From assembly GCA_035318985.1 (NCBI GenBank), contig DATHDP010000086.1, positions 1 through 58,581 of the forward strand: a DNA stretch of 58,581 bases, in the 5' to 3' direction. This document shows, one piece after another, positions 43,590 through 51,686 of this stretch (positions are counted from its first letter, which is position 1; every line of letters starts with the position of its first letter). The notes beneath the pieces were generated by a model. The model was not told where the DNA came from and made no database searches. It saw only the letters and a list, made by a program, of their open reading frames with translations. Origin of the DNA: VBAS01 sp035318985 (GTDB taxonomy: Bacteria; Bacteroidota; Bacteroidia; Chitinophagales; Chitinophagaceae). The translations under genes and the position numbers were made by a program.

Positions 43590-44423
43590 ATGACCAACCT
43601 GAGAAATTTACGGATACCACTTGTTGTAGCATCCGTAGCTATCACTTCTGTATTTGTCCTTAGTTCCTGGGACTTTAAAAATACATACGCCGCATGGAAT
43701 GATAACGGTTATGATAATTGCGATACCATTCCAAAAAAAGAAAAAAAGATCCGCGATCTGGACGATGTCCTTGATGAACTTAACGCCGTTGATCTTAAAA
43801 TGGATATGGAAAAAATGCAAAAGGAATTAAATGAATCGATGAAGAATTTGGATATGAAGAAGATGCAGCTTGACCTGGAAAAGTCAATGCATGGTTTTGA
43901 CTTTGAAAAGATGCAAAAGGAAATGGAACAATCAATGGCCAAGATCGATTTTGGAAATATTGAAAAAGAAATGGCAAAAGCCATGAAAGAATTTGATGCA
44001 ACAAAAATTCAAAAAGAAGTACAGGAATCCATGCAGAAAATTGAATGGGATAAAATGAAGACAGAGTTTGATAAGGTAAAAGAAATTGACATGACCAAAA
44101 TGCAGCTTGATATGGAAAAAATGCAAGCTGAATTAAGCAAGATCGGACCTGAAATTGAAAAGTCACTGGAGAATGCCAAAGTGGGGATCGAAAAAGCAAA
44201 AGTTGAAATGAAAGAATATAAAGAATTTGTTGATGGTCTTGAAAAAGATGGTTTAATAAATAAGAAAGAGGAATATACGATCAAACATGATAACGGTGAA
44301 TTATTCATCAATGGTAAAAAAGCCAGCGATGCAACTTATAAGAAGTATAAATCTTTTCTTGATAAACGTAAGAAATTCACCATCGAAAAATCAGATGATG
44401 ACTTTAATATAGATATAGATTAA
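43590..44423 (+). CDS. Exported helical protein with seven tandem 16-residue repeats
   Basis: I do not recognise this 277-residue protein. The N-terminus (RIPLVVASVAITSVFVLS) is a signal peptide or anchor. Residues 71-181 consist of seven back-to-back repeats of 16 residues (one has 15). Their pattern is hydrophobic-D-x-x-K-M-Q-x-E-x-x-x-S-M-x-x, for example LDMKKMQLDLEKSMHG and FDFEKMQKEMEQSMAK. All are predicted helical, very charged and rich in methionine. Residues 182-215 continue as helix. The end (YTIKHDNGELFINGKKASD) looks like a small beta domain found after helices in other Bacteroidota proteins. The gene stands behind a palindromic promoter and ends before a terminator. Function is unknown. 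Confidence 0.75.
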   Translation: MTNLRNLRIPLVVASVAITSVFVLSSWDFKNTYAAWNDNGYDNCDTIPKKEKKIRDLDDVLDELNAVDLKMDMEKMQKELNESMKNLDMKKMQLDLEKSMHGFDFEKMQKEMEQSMAKIDFGNIEKEMAKAMKEFDATKIQKEVQESMQKIEWDKMKTEFDKVKEIDMTKMQLDMEKMQAELSKIGPEIEKSLENAKVGIEKAKVEMKEYKEFVDGLEKDGLINKKEEYTIKHDNGELFINGKKASDATYKKYKSFLDKRKKFTIEKSDDDFNIDID

Positions 44424-44473
44424 GTATAGCCATGCCAAACCAACCCCGATCGTTATCGGGACCATGAAAAGGG

Positions 44474-44508
44474 AACAGCCGTAGCTTTGTGCTTCGGCTG
44501 TTTTTTTA
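44474..44508 (+). terminator. Terminator of the repeat-protein gene containing a -7 box for the next gene
   Basis: ACAGCCG (44475-44481) pairs with CGGCTGT (44495-44501), with an inner AGC/GCT pair, followed by seven T residues. The upper part of the hairpin reads TAGCTTTG (44482-44489), an exact TAnnTTTG. A start near 44494 would miss the left arm and so escape termination. A further small hairpin, CCCGAT/ATCGGG, lies upstream at 44445-44460. Confidence 0.65.
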
Positions 44509-45050
44509 TGAATATGTATTTTATCGCGATAGTAGCTCCCGAAGACATCGATCAACAAGTGTTGAAATGGAAAAATTTTTTCAAAGAACACTATGAATGT
44601 TCCGTCGCTCTAAAATCACCGGCACATATAACTATCACTCCTCCTTTCTGGATGAATGAAGAAATGGAAAATGATCTTATAAATTCGATCAGCGAGTTTA
44701 GCATCACAAAAAATAAATTTGAAATAACACTCCATAATTTCGCAGCTTTTAAACCAAAAGTGATTTTTGTTGACATAGTGAAAAGCGAAATATTGAATGG
44801 TCTTTACCAATCATTTGCTGATTTTATTTTCGGCCAAAATAAATTCCCAATAAAAAAAGAGGACTGGCCCTTTCATCCGCATGTGACTCTGGCCACACGG
44901 GATCTTTATAAAAAAGCATTCCAGGAAGCCTGGGAGATTTTCTCGAAGAAGAAATATGAAGCGTCATGGATCGTAAGCGGCCTTTCTTTGCTGAGGCATA
45001 ACAAAAAAAATTGGGATGTAATATGTACATCCCAATTCGTCGAAGATTAG
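44508..45050 (+). CDS. 2'-5' RNA ligase / cyclic phosphodiesterase family protein
   Basis: I set the start at the ATG at 44508 (180 residues). An upstream in-frame TTG at 44487 lies within the terminator hairpin and adds nothing conserved. The two H-x-T motifs of the 2H phosphoesterase superfamily are H40-I-T42 in AHITITPPF and H125-V-T127 in HPHVTLATR. Such proteins open 2',3'-cyclic phosphates or join RNA ends. The form resembles ThpR/YjcG-like proteins. The leader would be only about 14 bases if the -7 box in the terminator is used. The RNA substrate is unknown. Confidence 0.82.
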   Translation: MNMYFIAIVAPEDIDQQVLKWKNFFKEHYECSVALKSPAHITITPPFWMNEEMENDLINSISEFSITKNKFEITLHNFAAFKPKVIFVDIVKSEILNGLYQSFADFIFGQNKFPIKKEDWPFHPHVTLATRDLYKKAFQEAWEIFSKKKYEASWIVSGLSLLRHNKKNWDVICTSQFVED

Positions 45051-45061
45051 TTATTCTCCCT

Positions 45062-45466
45062 CTATTCAGTATCGAAAAATTGAAAGGGTGAAGGCAGCAG
45101 GTCAAATCCATCGGCCTCGATCATTTCTATACGCATTTGAAAAGTTTCATCTGTTTTAATTGATACTTTCTCACGGACAACTTTTCTGTATCCTTCTTTT
45201 TCAAATACAAGTTTATAGATACCTGTTTTTAATTCATCGAATACAAAACGGCCCCATTCGTCTGTGACCACAAATTTTTCTTTTTTGTTGGCTGAGTAAG
45301 CAGTAACTGTAACATCGCTCATAGGCTTTTTCGAATCACCATCAACTATGTTACCAGCAACTTCATTTATGTTTTTTCCCGGAGTTCCCGGATCAATGCC
45401 GGATGCTTTGGATTGTAGACAACCCATCGTGCATATAGCAATTAGCAGGAGGATTCTTTGTTTCAT
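45062..45466 (-). CDS. Secreted single-domain carboxypeptidase-regulatory-like protein
   Basis: The 134-residue protein has a signal peptide (1-21, with a cysteine at 15 that could make it a lipoprotein). One beta-sandwich domain follows, of the CarboxypepD_reg type: VAGNIVDGDSKKPMSDVTVT, then VTDEWGRFVFDELKTGIYKL and EGYRKVVREKVSI. This domain usually sits at the N-terminus of TonB-dependent receptors; here it stands alone. Function is unknown. It is convergent with the 2'-5' RNA ligase-like gene, 11 bases apart. Confidence 0.78.
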   Translation of the reverse strand: MKQRILLLIAICTMGCLQSKASGIDPGTPGKNINEVAGNIVDGDSKKPMSDVTVTAYSANKKEKFVVTDEWGRFVFDELKTGIYKLVFEKEGYRKVVREKVSIKTDETFQMRIEMIEADGFDLLPSPFQFFDTE

Positions 45467-45522
45467 TTGACAAAGCGGTTAAGTGGTTTTCGTTTCGCAT
45501 GGCTCCTTCACACGAGTCAAAT

Positions 45523-46476
45523 TTAAATCATTTTAATTGGATTGGCCAAAGCTTCTTTAAAGTCCTGCCACACTTCATCCACAATTTTTGCCGCTGGTAA
45601 TATATCTATAACGTTTGCACCCACCTGGCCGATCTCCAACTCCCCCTCCTTAAGCTGCCCTTCAAACATGCCTTTCTTAGCTCTTGCCCTGCCTAAAATT
45701 GCCTTTAATTCTTCTACACTTGCCCCTTTATTTTCTGCTTCCTGCACCTGTTTATAAAAGTTGTTTTTAATAAGTCGGACCGGCGTTAGTTGTTTTAACG
45801 TCAGTATCGTATCCCCTTCATTACTATTGATCACGGCATTTTTAAAATTGATATGGGATGAAGCTTCTTCGCTTGCCACAAAACGGCTACCCATTTGTAC
45901 TCCCTCAGCTCCCATTACCATTGCGGCAAGCATTTGTTTTCCTGTTGCTATTCCCCCCGCAGCGATCACGGGAATTTTTACGGTGCTTACAACGGCTGGT
46001 ATTAAAACCATTGTTGTCGTTTCTTCTCTTCCGTTGTGCCCGCCTGCTTCAAATCCTTCAGCAACTATTGCATCACAACCTGCTTCTTCTGATTTTCGTG
46101 CAAACTTTGAAGAACTTATAACATGCACAACTGTTATTCCTTTTTCTTTCAAAACTGATGTCCATGTTTTAGGATTGCCGGCACTTGTAAAAACGATCTT
46201 AACTCCTTCTTCAATTACAATCTGAATATGTTTATCAATGTCCGGGTAAAGCAAAGGAATATTTACACCAAATGGTTTTGACGTTGCGGCCTTACATTTT
46301 TGAATATGTTCACGCAAAACATCAGGATACATACTACCGCTACCAATTAATCCTAACCCTCCTGCATTGCTAACCGCACTTGCTAATCGCCAACCACTTG
46401 CCCATATCATTCCTGCCTGGATAATAGGATACTCAATTTTAAAAAGTTGAGTGATACGATTTGAAAAATCAGACAT
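45523..46476 (-). CDS. Nitronate monooxygenase (2-nitropropane dioxygenase family)
   Basis: From the ATG at 46476 the product has 317 residues and begins SDFSNRITQLFKIEYP, as is usual. An upstream ATG at 46527 adds 17 residues and lies before a -7-like TATCTTTA, so it is unlikely. The FMN-binding TIM barrel shows IIQAGMIWASGWRLASAVSN, then AEGFEAGGHNG with the catalytic-type histidine, and IPVIAAGGIATGKQM, and GVQMGSRFVAS. It oxidises nitronates such as propionate-3-nitronate with oxygen. FabK-type enoyl reductases are related, but the AGGH form favours nitronate monooxygenase. Confidence 0.85.
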   Translation of the reverse strand: MSDFSNRITQLFKIEYPIIQAGMIWASGWRLASAVSNAGGLGLIGSGSMYPDVLREHIQKCKAATSKPFGVNIPLLYPDIDKHIQIVIEEGVKIVFTSAGNPKTWTSVLKEKGITVVHVISSSKFARKSEEAGCDAIVAEGFEAGGHNGREETTTMVLIPAVVSTVKIPVIAAGGIATGKQMLAAMVMGAEGVQMGSRFVASEEASSHINFKNAVINSNEGDTILTLKQLTPVRLIKNNFYKQVQEAENKGASVEELKAILGRARAKKGMFEGQLKEGELEIGQVGANVIDILPAAKIVDEVWQDFKEALANPIKMI

Positions 46477-46529
46477 GAAGTAAAGATACGGGAGGAGAAA
46501 TATTCTCCGAAAGAGTCCTTTGGACAATG

Positions 46530-46577
46530 CTCAATAGAATTACAGAAGTAAAAGAGTGCGACGCAACGAAAGTTAAA
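46530..46577 (+). repeat. Intergenic dispersed repeat, copy A
   Basis: It contains TCAATAGAATTACAGAAGTA followed by the core AAGAGTGCGACGCAACG (46552-46568) and then AAAGTTAA. The same core occurs inverted at 47818-47834, on the other side of the nucleotidyltransferase gene, together with the AATAGAATTAC piece. The rest of the gap to 46686 holds a small hairpin CCCCTTTAGGGG near 46664. Confidence 0.7.
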
Positions 46578-46686
46578 TCAGGGGAATAAAGCTGGGAACA
46601 CAATAATCGACTTTCATCATTAATTAGTTTCCAATAGAAAAAGAATCATCAATCTAAGTCTCCCCTTTAGGGGGACAGGGGGTGAA

Positions 46687-47679
46687 CTACCCTAAGTCCA
46701 TATCCGTATTATCACCAATATTCAGCGTTCTTGATTCGCCGCGAATGCCGGTGTCGCTGCCGATGAGTGAATAATCCAATACGATATCAAAAAGATTAGA
46801 GTAAGAACCAATAATAGATTGCTTTATGATGGAGTAATTGATCTTTGTATTTTCTCCAATGGAAACATTCGGACCAATGATGGAATTTTTTATATCGCAG
46901 TTAGCGCCAATACTAACCGGGTGAATGATAACGGTGTTCTCAAAATGATGCTGGTCGTCAACATTGCTGCCAAATTTCTTCAGCAAAGTGGCATTTGATT
47001 CCAGCAAAGTATCTTTCTTACCACAGTCAAACCAATTATCCACTTTAAAACTCTTGAACTTTGCACCTTGCTTGATCATACAATCAAGCGCATCGGTAAG
47101 ACTATATTCACCATGACTGCGTAAACCTTGTTTGATATTTGATTCCAAACAACTGAACAACTGTTCACTTTCCTTTATTTTATACAGGCCCACCAGCGCC
47201 ATATTGCTTTTTGGTATCTGCGGCTTTTCGATCACATGATCAATAAAACCATCTTCATCAATTTCGGCCACGCCAAATTCACGGGGATCATCTACTTTAC
47301 GAACACCCAGCATTGAATGTGGACTATCGATCACTGCTTTTACATCATACTCGCAAATAGTATCGCCCAGCACTACAAACACTTCATCATTCTTTACAAT
47401 ACTTTTTGCCATTCGCACCGCATGGCCAAGCCCTAATCTTTCTGTTTGATGAACAAAATGTGCCCTTAGTTCGGGATGTTTTTGCTGTACATAATCCCTG
47501 ATCTTATCGCCAAGATATCCCACAATAAAAATGACCTCATCGATACCGGCTTCCTTTATTTGGTCTACGATAATGCTAAGCACTGTCTTTCCTGCAAGTG
47601 GAATCAGGGCTTTGGGTTGGGTGTAAGTGTGTGGACGCAATTTGGTGCCTGCGCCTGCAACTGGGATTATGGCCTTCAT
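46687..47679 (-). CDS. Sugar-phosphate nucleotidyltransferase with left-handed beta-helix tail
   Basis: The 330-residue protein belongs to the RmlA/GlmU-like pyrophosphorylases. AIIPVAGAGTKLRPHTYTQP with PKALIPLAGK is the nucleotide/metal site, with lysine where arginine is usual in G-x-G-T-R-L. VVLGDTICEYD is the metal-binding segment, and YSLTDALDCMIKQGA and DNWFDCGKK are the sugar-binding parts. The last 70 residues are hexapeptide-like repeats (IGANCDIKNSIIGPNVSIGE). It should make an NDP-sugar from a sugar-1-phosphate and NTP, probably as in glucose-1-phosphate thymidylyltransferase. The gene lies alone between inverted copies of an intergenic repeat. Confidence 0.85.
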   Translation of the reverse strand: MKAIIPVAGAGTKLRPHTYTQPKALIPLAGKTVLSIIVDQIKEAGIDEVIFIVGYLGDKIRDYVQQKHPELRAHFVHQTERLGLGHAVRMAKSIVKNDEVFVVLGDTICEYDVKAVIDSPHSMLGVRKVDDPREFGVAEIDEDGFIDHVIEKPQIPKSNMALVGLYKIKESEQLFSCLESNIKQGLRSHGEYSLTDALDCMIKQGAKFKSFKVDNWFDCGKKDTLLESNATLLKKFGSNVDDQHHFENTVIIHPVSIGANCDIKNSIIGPNVSIGENTKINYSIIKQSIIGSYSNLFDIVLDYSLIGSDTGIRGESRTLNIGDNTDMDLG

Positions 47680-47762
47680 GTTGATTTTAGAGCTTGTGAA
47701 AGTAATGAATTCTTAATAAACAAAAACTTATTCACGGCATCTTACGGCATTTGATGCTTTCT

Positions 47763-47770
47763 TATTTTTG
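47763..47770 (+). promoter_or_regulatory. -7 element upstream of glyA
   Basis: TATTTTTG is an exact TAnnTTTG match. A TTTG nearby is only nine bases upstream, too close for a -33 box. If used, the leader to the ATG at 47878 would be about 100 bases and would contain repeat copy B. Confidence 0.35.
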
Positions 47771-47790
47771 CTGTTTAAATCATTGTGTTA

Positions 47791-47840
47791 CCAACTGTAG
47801 TAATTCTATTAAGCTCCCGTTGCGTCGCACTCTTGTACTA
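47791..47840 (-). repeat. Intergenic dispersed repeat, copy B (inverted to copy A)
   Basis: Read on the minus strand it has AGTAC, the 17-base core AAGAGTGCGACGCAACG (47818-47834 on plus), GGGAGCTT, and AATAGAATTACTACAG. The core is identical to copy A. The AATAGAATTAC piece follows the core here and precedes it in copy A, as if both were cut from a tandem array. It lies in the leader of glyA. Confidence 0.7.
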
Positions 47841-47877
47841 ACCCAATTTTATTCAGCAATACAAATAACTTTTAAGC

Positions 47878-49170
47878 ATGGTAGAAATAGAAACACAAAA
47901 AGATACCGAGGTTTTTGATCTTCTTAATAAAGAACTCGAACGTCAGCGTAATGGCATTGAACTCATCGCATCAGAAAACTTTACATCATTACAGGTATTG
48001 CAGGCCATGGGAACATGCCCGACAAATAAATATGCTGAAGGTTATCCTGGCAAAAGATATTATGGCGGCTGCGAAGTTGTTGACGAAATAGAAACATTGG
48101 CAATTGAACGTTTGAAAAAAGTATTTAATTGTTCCTGGGCAAATGTGCAACCTCATAGCGGTGCTTCTGCAAATGGCGCCGTATTTCTCGCCGTAATGAA
48201 AGCAGGTGAAAAATTCCTGGGGCTTGATCTTAGTATGGGCGGCCATCTTACACATGGCAGTCCCGCCAACTTCAGTGGCAAAACATACCAGGCACTCCAT
48301 TATGGAGTAACAAAAGAAGGAATTGTAGACTATGATCAACTTGAATCAAAAGCTAGAGCAGAAAAACCAAAGATGATCATTTGCGGCGCCTCTGCCTATA
48401 GCCGTGAATGGGATTATAAACGTATTCGTGCAATTGCTGATGAAGTTGGTGCAATCGTGTTTGCTGACATCGCACATCCTGCAGGATTAATTGCATCAGG
48501 TTTATTAGATGATCCTTTTGATCATTGTCATATTGTAAGTTCAACAACACATAAAACTTTGCGTGGACCAAGAGGCGGTATCATTATGCTTCGTCATGAT
48601 TTTGAAAATCCCTGGGGCATAAAAGATCCAAAAGGAAATTTAAGAACGATGAGTCAGCTATTGGATCTTGCTGTATTCCCCGGATCTCAAGGCGGCCCGC
48701 TAGAACATGTGATCGCTGCAAAAGCGGTTGGTTTTGGTGAAAATTTATCAGACGATTTCAGATCATATGGAAAACAGATCATCAGCAATGCGCAAGCAAT
48801 GGCAAGGTCATTTGTCAACCGTGGTTACAATCTTATCAGTGGCGGTACTGATAATCATTTAATGCTGATCGATCTCAGAAATAAAAATCTCACTGGCAAA
48901 AAAGCTCAGGAAACTTTAGACAAAGCACATATCACTCTTAATAAGAATGCTGTTCCGTTCGATGATAAATCTCCATTTGTCACTTCCGGTATTCGTGTTG
49001 GTGTGCCTGCTGTTACCACCAGAGCTATGAATGAAGCTCACATGGAAACAGTGGTTGAAATGATAGACAAAGTATTGATGAATGCCGATGATGAAAAAGT
49101 AATTGCTTCAGTAAGGGCTGATGTAAAAGATTTCATGAAGCAGTTCCCGCTTTATCCTGAACTCGGGTAA
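47878..49170 (+). CDS. glyA: Serine hydroxymethyltransferase
   Basis: The 430-residue PLP enzyme interconverts serine and glycine with tetrahydrofolate, feeding one-carbon units to purine, thymidylate and methionine synthesis. GIELIASENFTS, NKYAEGYPGKRYYGG and VQPHSGASANGAVFL are near the N-terminus, and DIAHPAGLIA follows. STTHKTLRGPRGG (222-234) contains the PLP-binding lysine K226. Length is normal for the bacterial enzyme. It is a single gene with a possible long leader and a terminator 28 bases after its stop. Confidence 0.97.
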   Translation: MVEIETQKDTEVFDLLNKELERQRNGIELIASENFTSLQVLQAMGTCPTNKYAEGYPGKRYYGGCEVVDEIETLAIERLKKVFNCSWANVQPHSGASANGAVFLAVMKAGEKFLGLDLSMGGHLTHGSPANFSGKTYQALHYGVTKEGIVDYDQLESKARAEKPKMIICGASAYSREWDYKRIRAIADEVGAIVFADIAHPAGLIASGLLDDPFDHCHIVSSTTHKTLRGPRGGIIMLRHDFENPWGIKDPKGNLRTMSQLLDLAVFPGSQGGPLEHVIAAKAVGFGENLSDDFRSYGKQIISNAQAMARSFVNRGYNLISGGTDNHLMLIDLRNKNLTGKKAQETLDKAHITLNKNAVPFDDKSPFVTSGIRVGVPAVTTRAMNEAHMETVVEMIDKVLMNADDEKVIASVRADVKDFMKQFPLYPELG

Positions 49171-49198
49171 AGACATTATAGAACATTTTTTACAAACA

Positions 49199-49234
49199 GG
49201 TTTAGAAACTCTAAATTTCTAAACCCGTTTTTGT
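49199..49234 (+). terminator. Intrinsic terminator of glyA
   Basis: GGTTTAGAAA pairs with TTTCTAAACC (10 pairs) around a seven-base loop, followed by CGTTTTTGTTTT. It begins 28 bases after the glyA stop. Confidence 0.8.
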
Positions 49235-49313
49235 TTTGAATACATAAATTCTCTTACCTTAGGATACTACCCCACCCGTAACTCTGCATTTTTTACTATT
49301 AAAACGAATCGAG

Positions 49314-50651
49314 ATGAGTACTCAACTCCAACAACTTGTTATCAAAGGAAAAGTACTAACTGCCGGAGACGCCGAATATGATAATGCCCGGAAAGTTTGG
49401 AATGGAATGATCGATAGAAAGCCAGCTTTCATTGCTCAATGCACAAATGCTGATGATATCAGCGAGTGTGTAAGATTTGCCAGGAAAAATAATATGATCG
49501 TTTCAGTAAAAGGAGGTGGACATAATGTAGCGGGCAATGCGGTTTGCGATGGCGGACTGATGATTGATCTTTCAAAAATGAAAGAGATAAAAGTGGATGT
49601 TGCAAATAAAACAGCAACAGCCGAGCCTGGTGTTATACTCAGGGAATTTGATGCTGCCACCACTCAGCATGGACTTGCTACAACAGGAGGTACTGTTTCA
49701 GACACAGGTTTAGCAGGATTGACCTTAGGTGGCGGTCTTGGTTGGCTAATGGGAAAGTATGGCCTCACAGTTGATAATTTATTAGGGGCAGAGATGGTTC
49801 TGGCAAACGGTCAACAAGTAACAGTTGATGAAGACAATCATCCTGATCTATTTTGGGCTATACGGGGTGGTGGTGGAAATTTCGGTATCGTTTCAAAATT
49901 CAAATACCAGTTACATTCATTTGGGCCAAATGTTATGGCCGGAATGATATTGTATCCAATGGAGCAAGCAAAATCGGTTATGAAATTTTACCGGGAGTAT
50001 GCACGTACTGCTCCTGATGAATTAATGGCTTATTCCGGTTTTATCGTTACACCTGATGGGTTACCTGTTACTATGCTATTACCCGCATGGCTGGGAGATA
50101 TTGAAGAAGCGGATAAACATTTAGCACCACTCCGTGCATTTGGAACTCCAATTGCTGATATGGTGGCAGAAATGCCATATACTGCTTTACAATCAATTCT
50201 TGATGCTGCTGCACCATCTGGTATTCGACGTTACTGGAAGTCCGGATATTTTACTGATCTGTCTGATGAGCTACTCAATATCGTTTTAAAATATGTAGCG
50301 ACCCGTCCATCGCCAATGTCGCCAGTTTTGTTTCTCCACATACGTGGCGCTGCTGCAAGAACTCCCACTGAAGCAACAGCATTTGGTAATCGTCGTGATC
50401 AATGGGACAGTGATATCATCAGTCAATGGCTTGATGCTGCCGATGACGAAAAAAATATTACATGGACAAGGAGTTTCTGGAAAGAGGTCGAACCACTCAC
50501 TAATGGGGTGTATGTAAATCATCTTGGCGGTGACGACGATCCAAGAATAGCAAATGCATACGGCCCCAACTTTGAACGATTAAAGGTTATAAAGAAAAAA
50601 TATGATCCGGATAATTTCTTCCGTATGAATAATAATATTAAGCCTGCCTGA
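49314..50651 (+). CDS. FAD-linked oxidoreductase with berberine-bridge (BBE) C-terminus
   Basis: The 445-residue flavoprotein has a PCMH-type FAD domain. VSVKGGGHNVAGNAV (64-78) contains H70, the usual site of covalent FAD attachment in this family. GGTVSDTGLAGLTLGGGLGW and AIRGGGGNFGIVSKF follow. The C-terminus RLKVIKKKYDPDNFFRMNNN is the BBE motif. Members oxidise sugars, alkaloids or other alcohols with oxygen. There is no signal peptide, which is common in bacterial homologues. The substrate is unknown. The DUF4293 gene follows after 37 bases. Confidence 0.87.
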   Translation: MSTQLQQLVIKGKVLTAGDAEYDNARKVWNGMIDRKPAFIAQCTNADDISECVRFARKNNMIVSVKGGGHNVAGNAVCDGGLMIDLSKMKEIKVDVANKTATAEPGVILREFDAATTQHGLATTGGTVSDTGLAGLTLGGGLGWLMGKYGLTVDNLLGAEMVLANGQQVTVDEDNHPDLFWAIRGGGGNFGIVSKFKYQLHSFGPNVMAGMILYPMEQAKSVMKFYREYARTAPDELMAYSGFIVTPDGLPVTMLLPAWLGDIEEADKHLAPLRAFGTPIADMVAEMPYTALQSILDAAAPSGIRRYWKSGYFTDLSDELLNIVLKYVATRPSPMSPVLFLHIRGAAARTPTEATAFGNRRDQWDSDIISQWLDAADDEKNITWTRSFWKEVEPLTNGVYVNHLGGDDDPRIANAYGPNFERLKVIKKKYDPDNFFRMNNNIKPA

Positions 50652-50688
50652 TAAATCGGCTTCCCTTATTTTTGAAAAAAGTTTCACC

Positions 50689-51108
50689 ATGATCCAGCGA
50701 ATTCAAACTGTTTGGCTTTTTTTATCAGCACTTTTTGCGGCGCTTTCTTACAAATTTCCATTTTATGCAGGAAATATTATCAATAAAGAAAAAGTTCAGG
50801 TTTATGAAAAACTTGTGGCTTCTTCCAGTTTTCTTCTTTTGATTTTTACAGCCGTGTTATTTGGGGGAATGATCTATATCATATTTATGTATAAAAACAG
50901 GAAGCAGCAAATTTGGCTTACAGTTGGTGCCCTGGGACTTTCCATCATTAATATTATTCTTTATTTCAGCGAATTAAAAAAATTCATCAGCGGCAACATG
51001 GCTTTGACTTCTGTATTTGCTTTGGCGATACCGGTTTTCCTTCTATTAGCGATAAACGGGATATGGAAAGATGAAAAATTGGTAAAGAGTCTTGATCGCC
51101 TGCGATGA
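50689..51108 (+). CDS. DUF4293 family membrane protein
   Basis: The 139-residue protein starts with IQRIQTVWLFLSALFAALSY and has four membrane helices. This matches the Bacteroidota-restricted family DUF4293, recognised by the IQRIQT-W-L opening. No catalytic residues are evident and the function is unknown. It is convergent with the next gene; the stops are one base apart. Confidence 0.8.
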   Translation: MIQRIQTVWLFLSALFAALSYKFPFYAGNIINKEKVQVYEKLVASSSFLLLIFTAVLFGGMIYIIFMYKNRKQQIWLTVGALGLSIINIILYFSELKKFISGNMALTSVFALAIPVFLLLAINGIWKDEKLVKSLDRLR

Positions 51109-51109
51109 A

Positions 51110-51586
51110 TTACCTGCCTAACTCAAATTCATAAGCGGTAACCGGCTTACTGCCTTTCGCTGTTTTCAACGTTATTTTATTTGTGATCTTGTGATCTCCC
51201 TTTTTATAAATAAAATTATTGCCTGTACTACTGAACAATTCATATCCATTTGTAAGCAATTGCCTTTTCAATTCCTCCTGTTCGTTCTCGTAATAGGTTC
51301 TGTATAAAACCAATCTTGAGGTATCGGCGCCGTCATAAACATCCATAAAGCTAACTGACCTGAGCAACTGTTTTCCGAGATCTTGTTTTTCGTAAGAAGT
51401 ATAATAATAATTACTATACCCTTTGGCGATCTCCTTATCTGACAATGTAAAATGGAAACTTTTAAGCAAAGTATCTGCCGCACGAACAGAAGCGTTCAAT
51501 AATTTTTCAAGCGAATTAATATCCAGCTTCTGTGAAAATGAGAACTGAAAACAAAAACAAATCAATACCAAAAATATGATCTTCAT
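51110..51586 (-). CDS. Exported protein of unknown function
   Basis: The 158-residue protein has a signal peptide (KIIFLVLICFCFQFSFSQ, cleaved near residue 19). I do not recognise a family. The mature part starts with a helical segment (LDINSLEKLLNASVRAADTL). A mixed alpha/beta region follows, with several tyrosines (GYSNYYYTSYEKQDL) and a C-terminal beta part ending VTAYEFELGR. No cysteines or catalytic motifs remain in the mature protein. It is probably periplasmic. It lies between the DUF4293 gene and the second uvrA. Confidence 0.65.
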   Translation of the reverse strand: MKIIFLVLICFCFQFSFSQKLDINSLEKLLNASVRAADTLLKSFHFTLSDKEIAKGYSNYYYTSYEKQDLGKQLLRSVSFMDVYDGADTSRLVLYRTYYENEQEELKRQLLTNGYELFSSTGNNFIYKKGDHKITNKITLKTAKGSKPVTAYEFELGR

Positions 51587-51686
51587 AACGGCAAACTAAC
51601 TGAATTTGCCCCGCAATCACTGTATAGCTTTTGTTAAAGCGGTTTGCTAAACAAGAAATGTTTTAGCCGGGGTCACTTTGCTGCCA

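Noticed and set aside
44487..44507. Earlier TTG start for the 2'-5' RNA ligase-like gene
   Set aside because: The codon lies within the terminator hairpin and the added residues (CFGCFF) are not part of the conserved fold.
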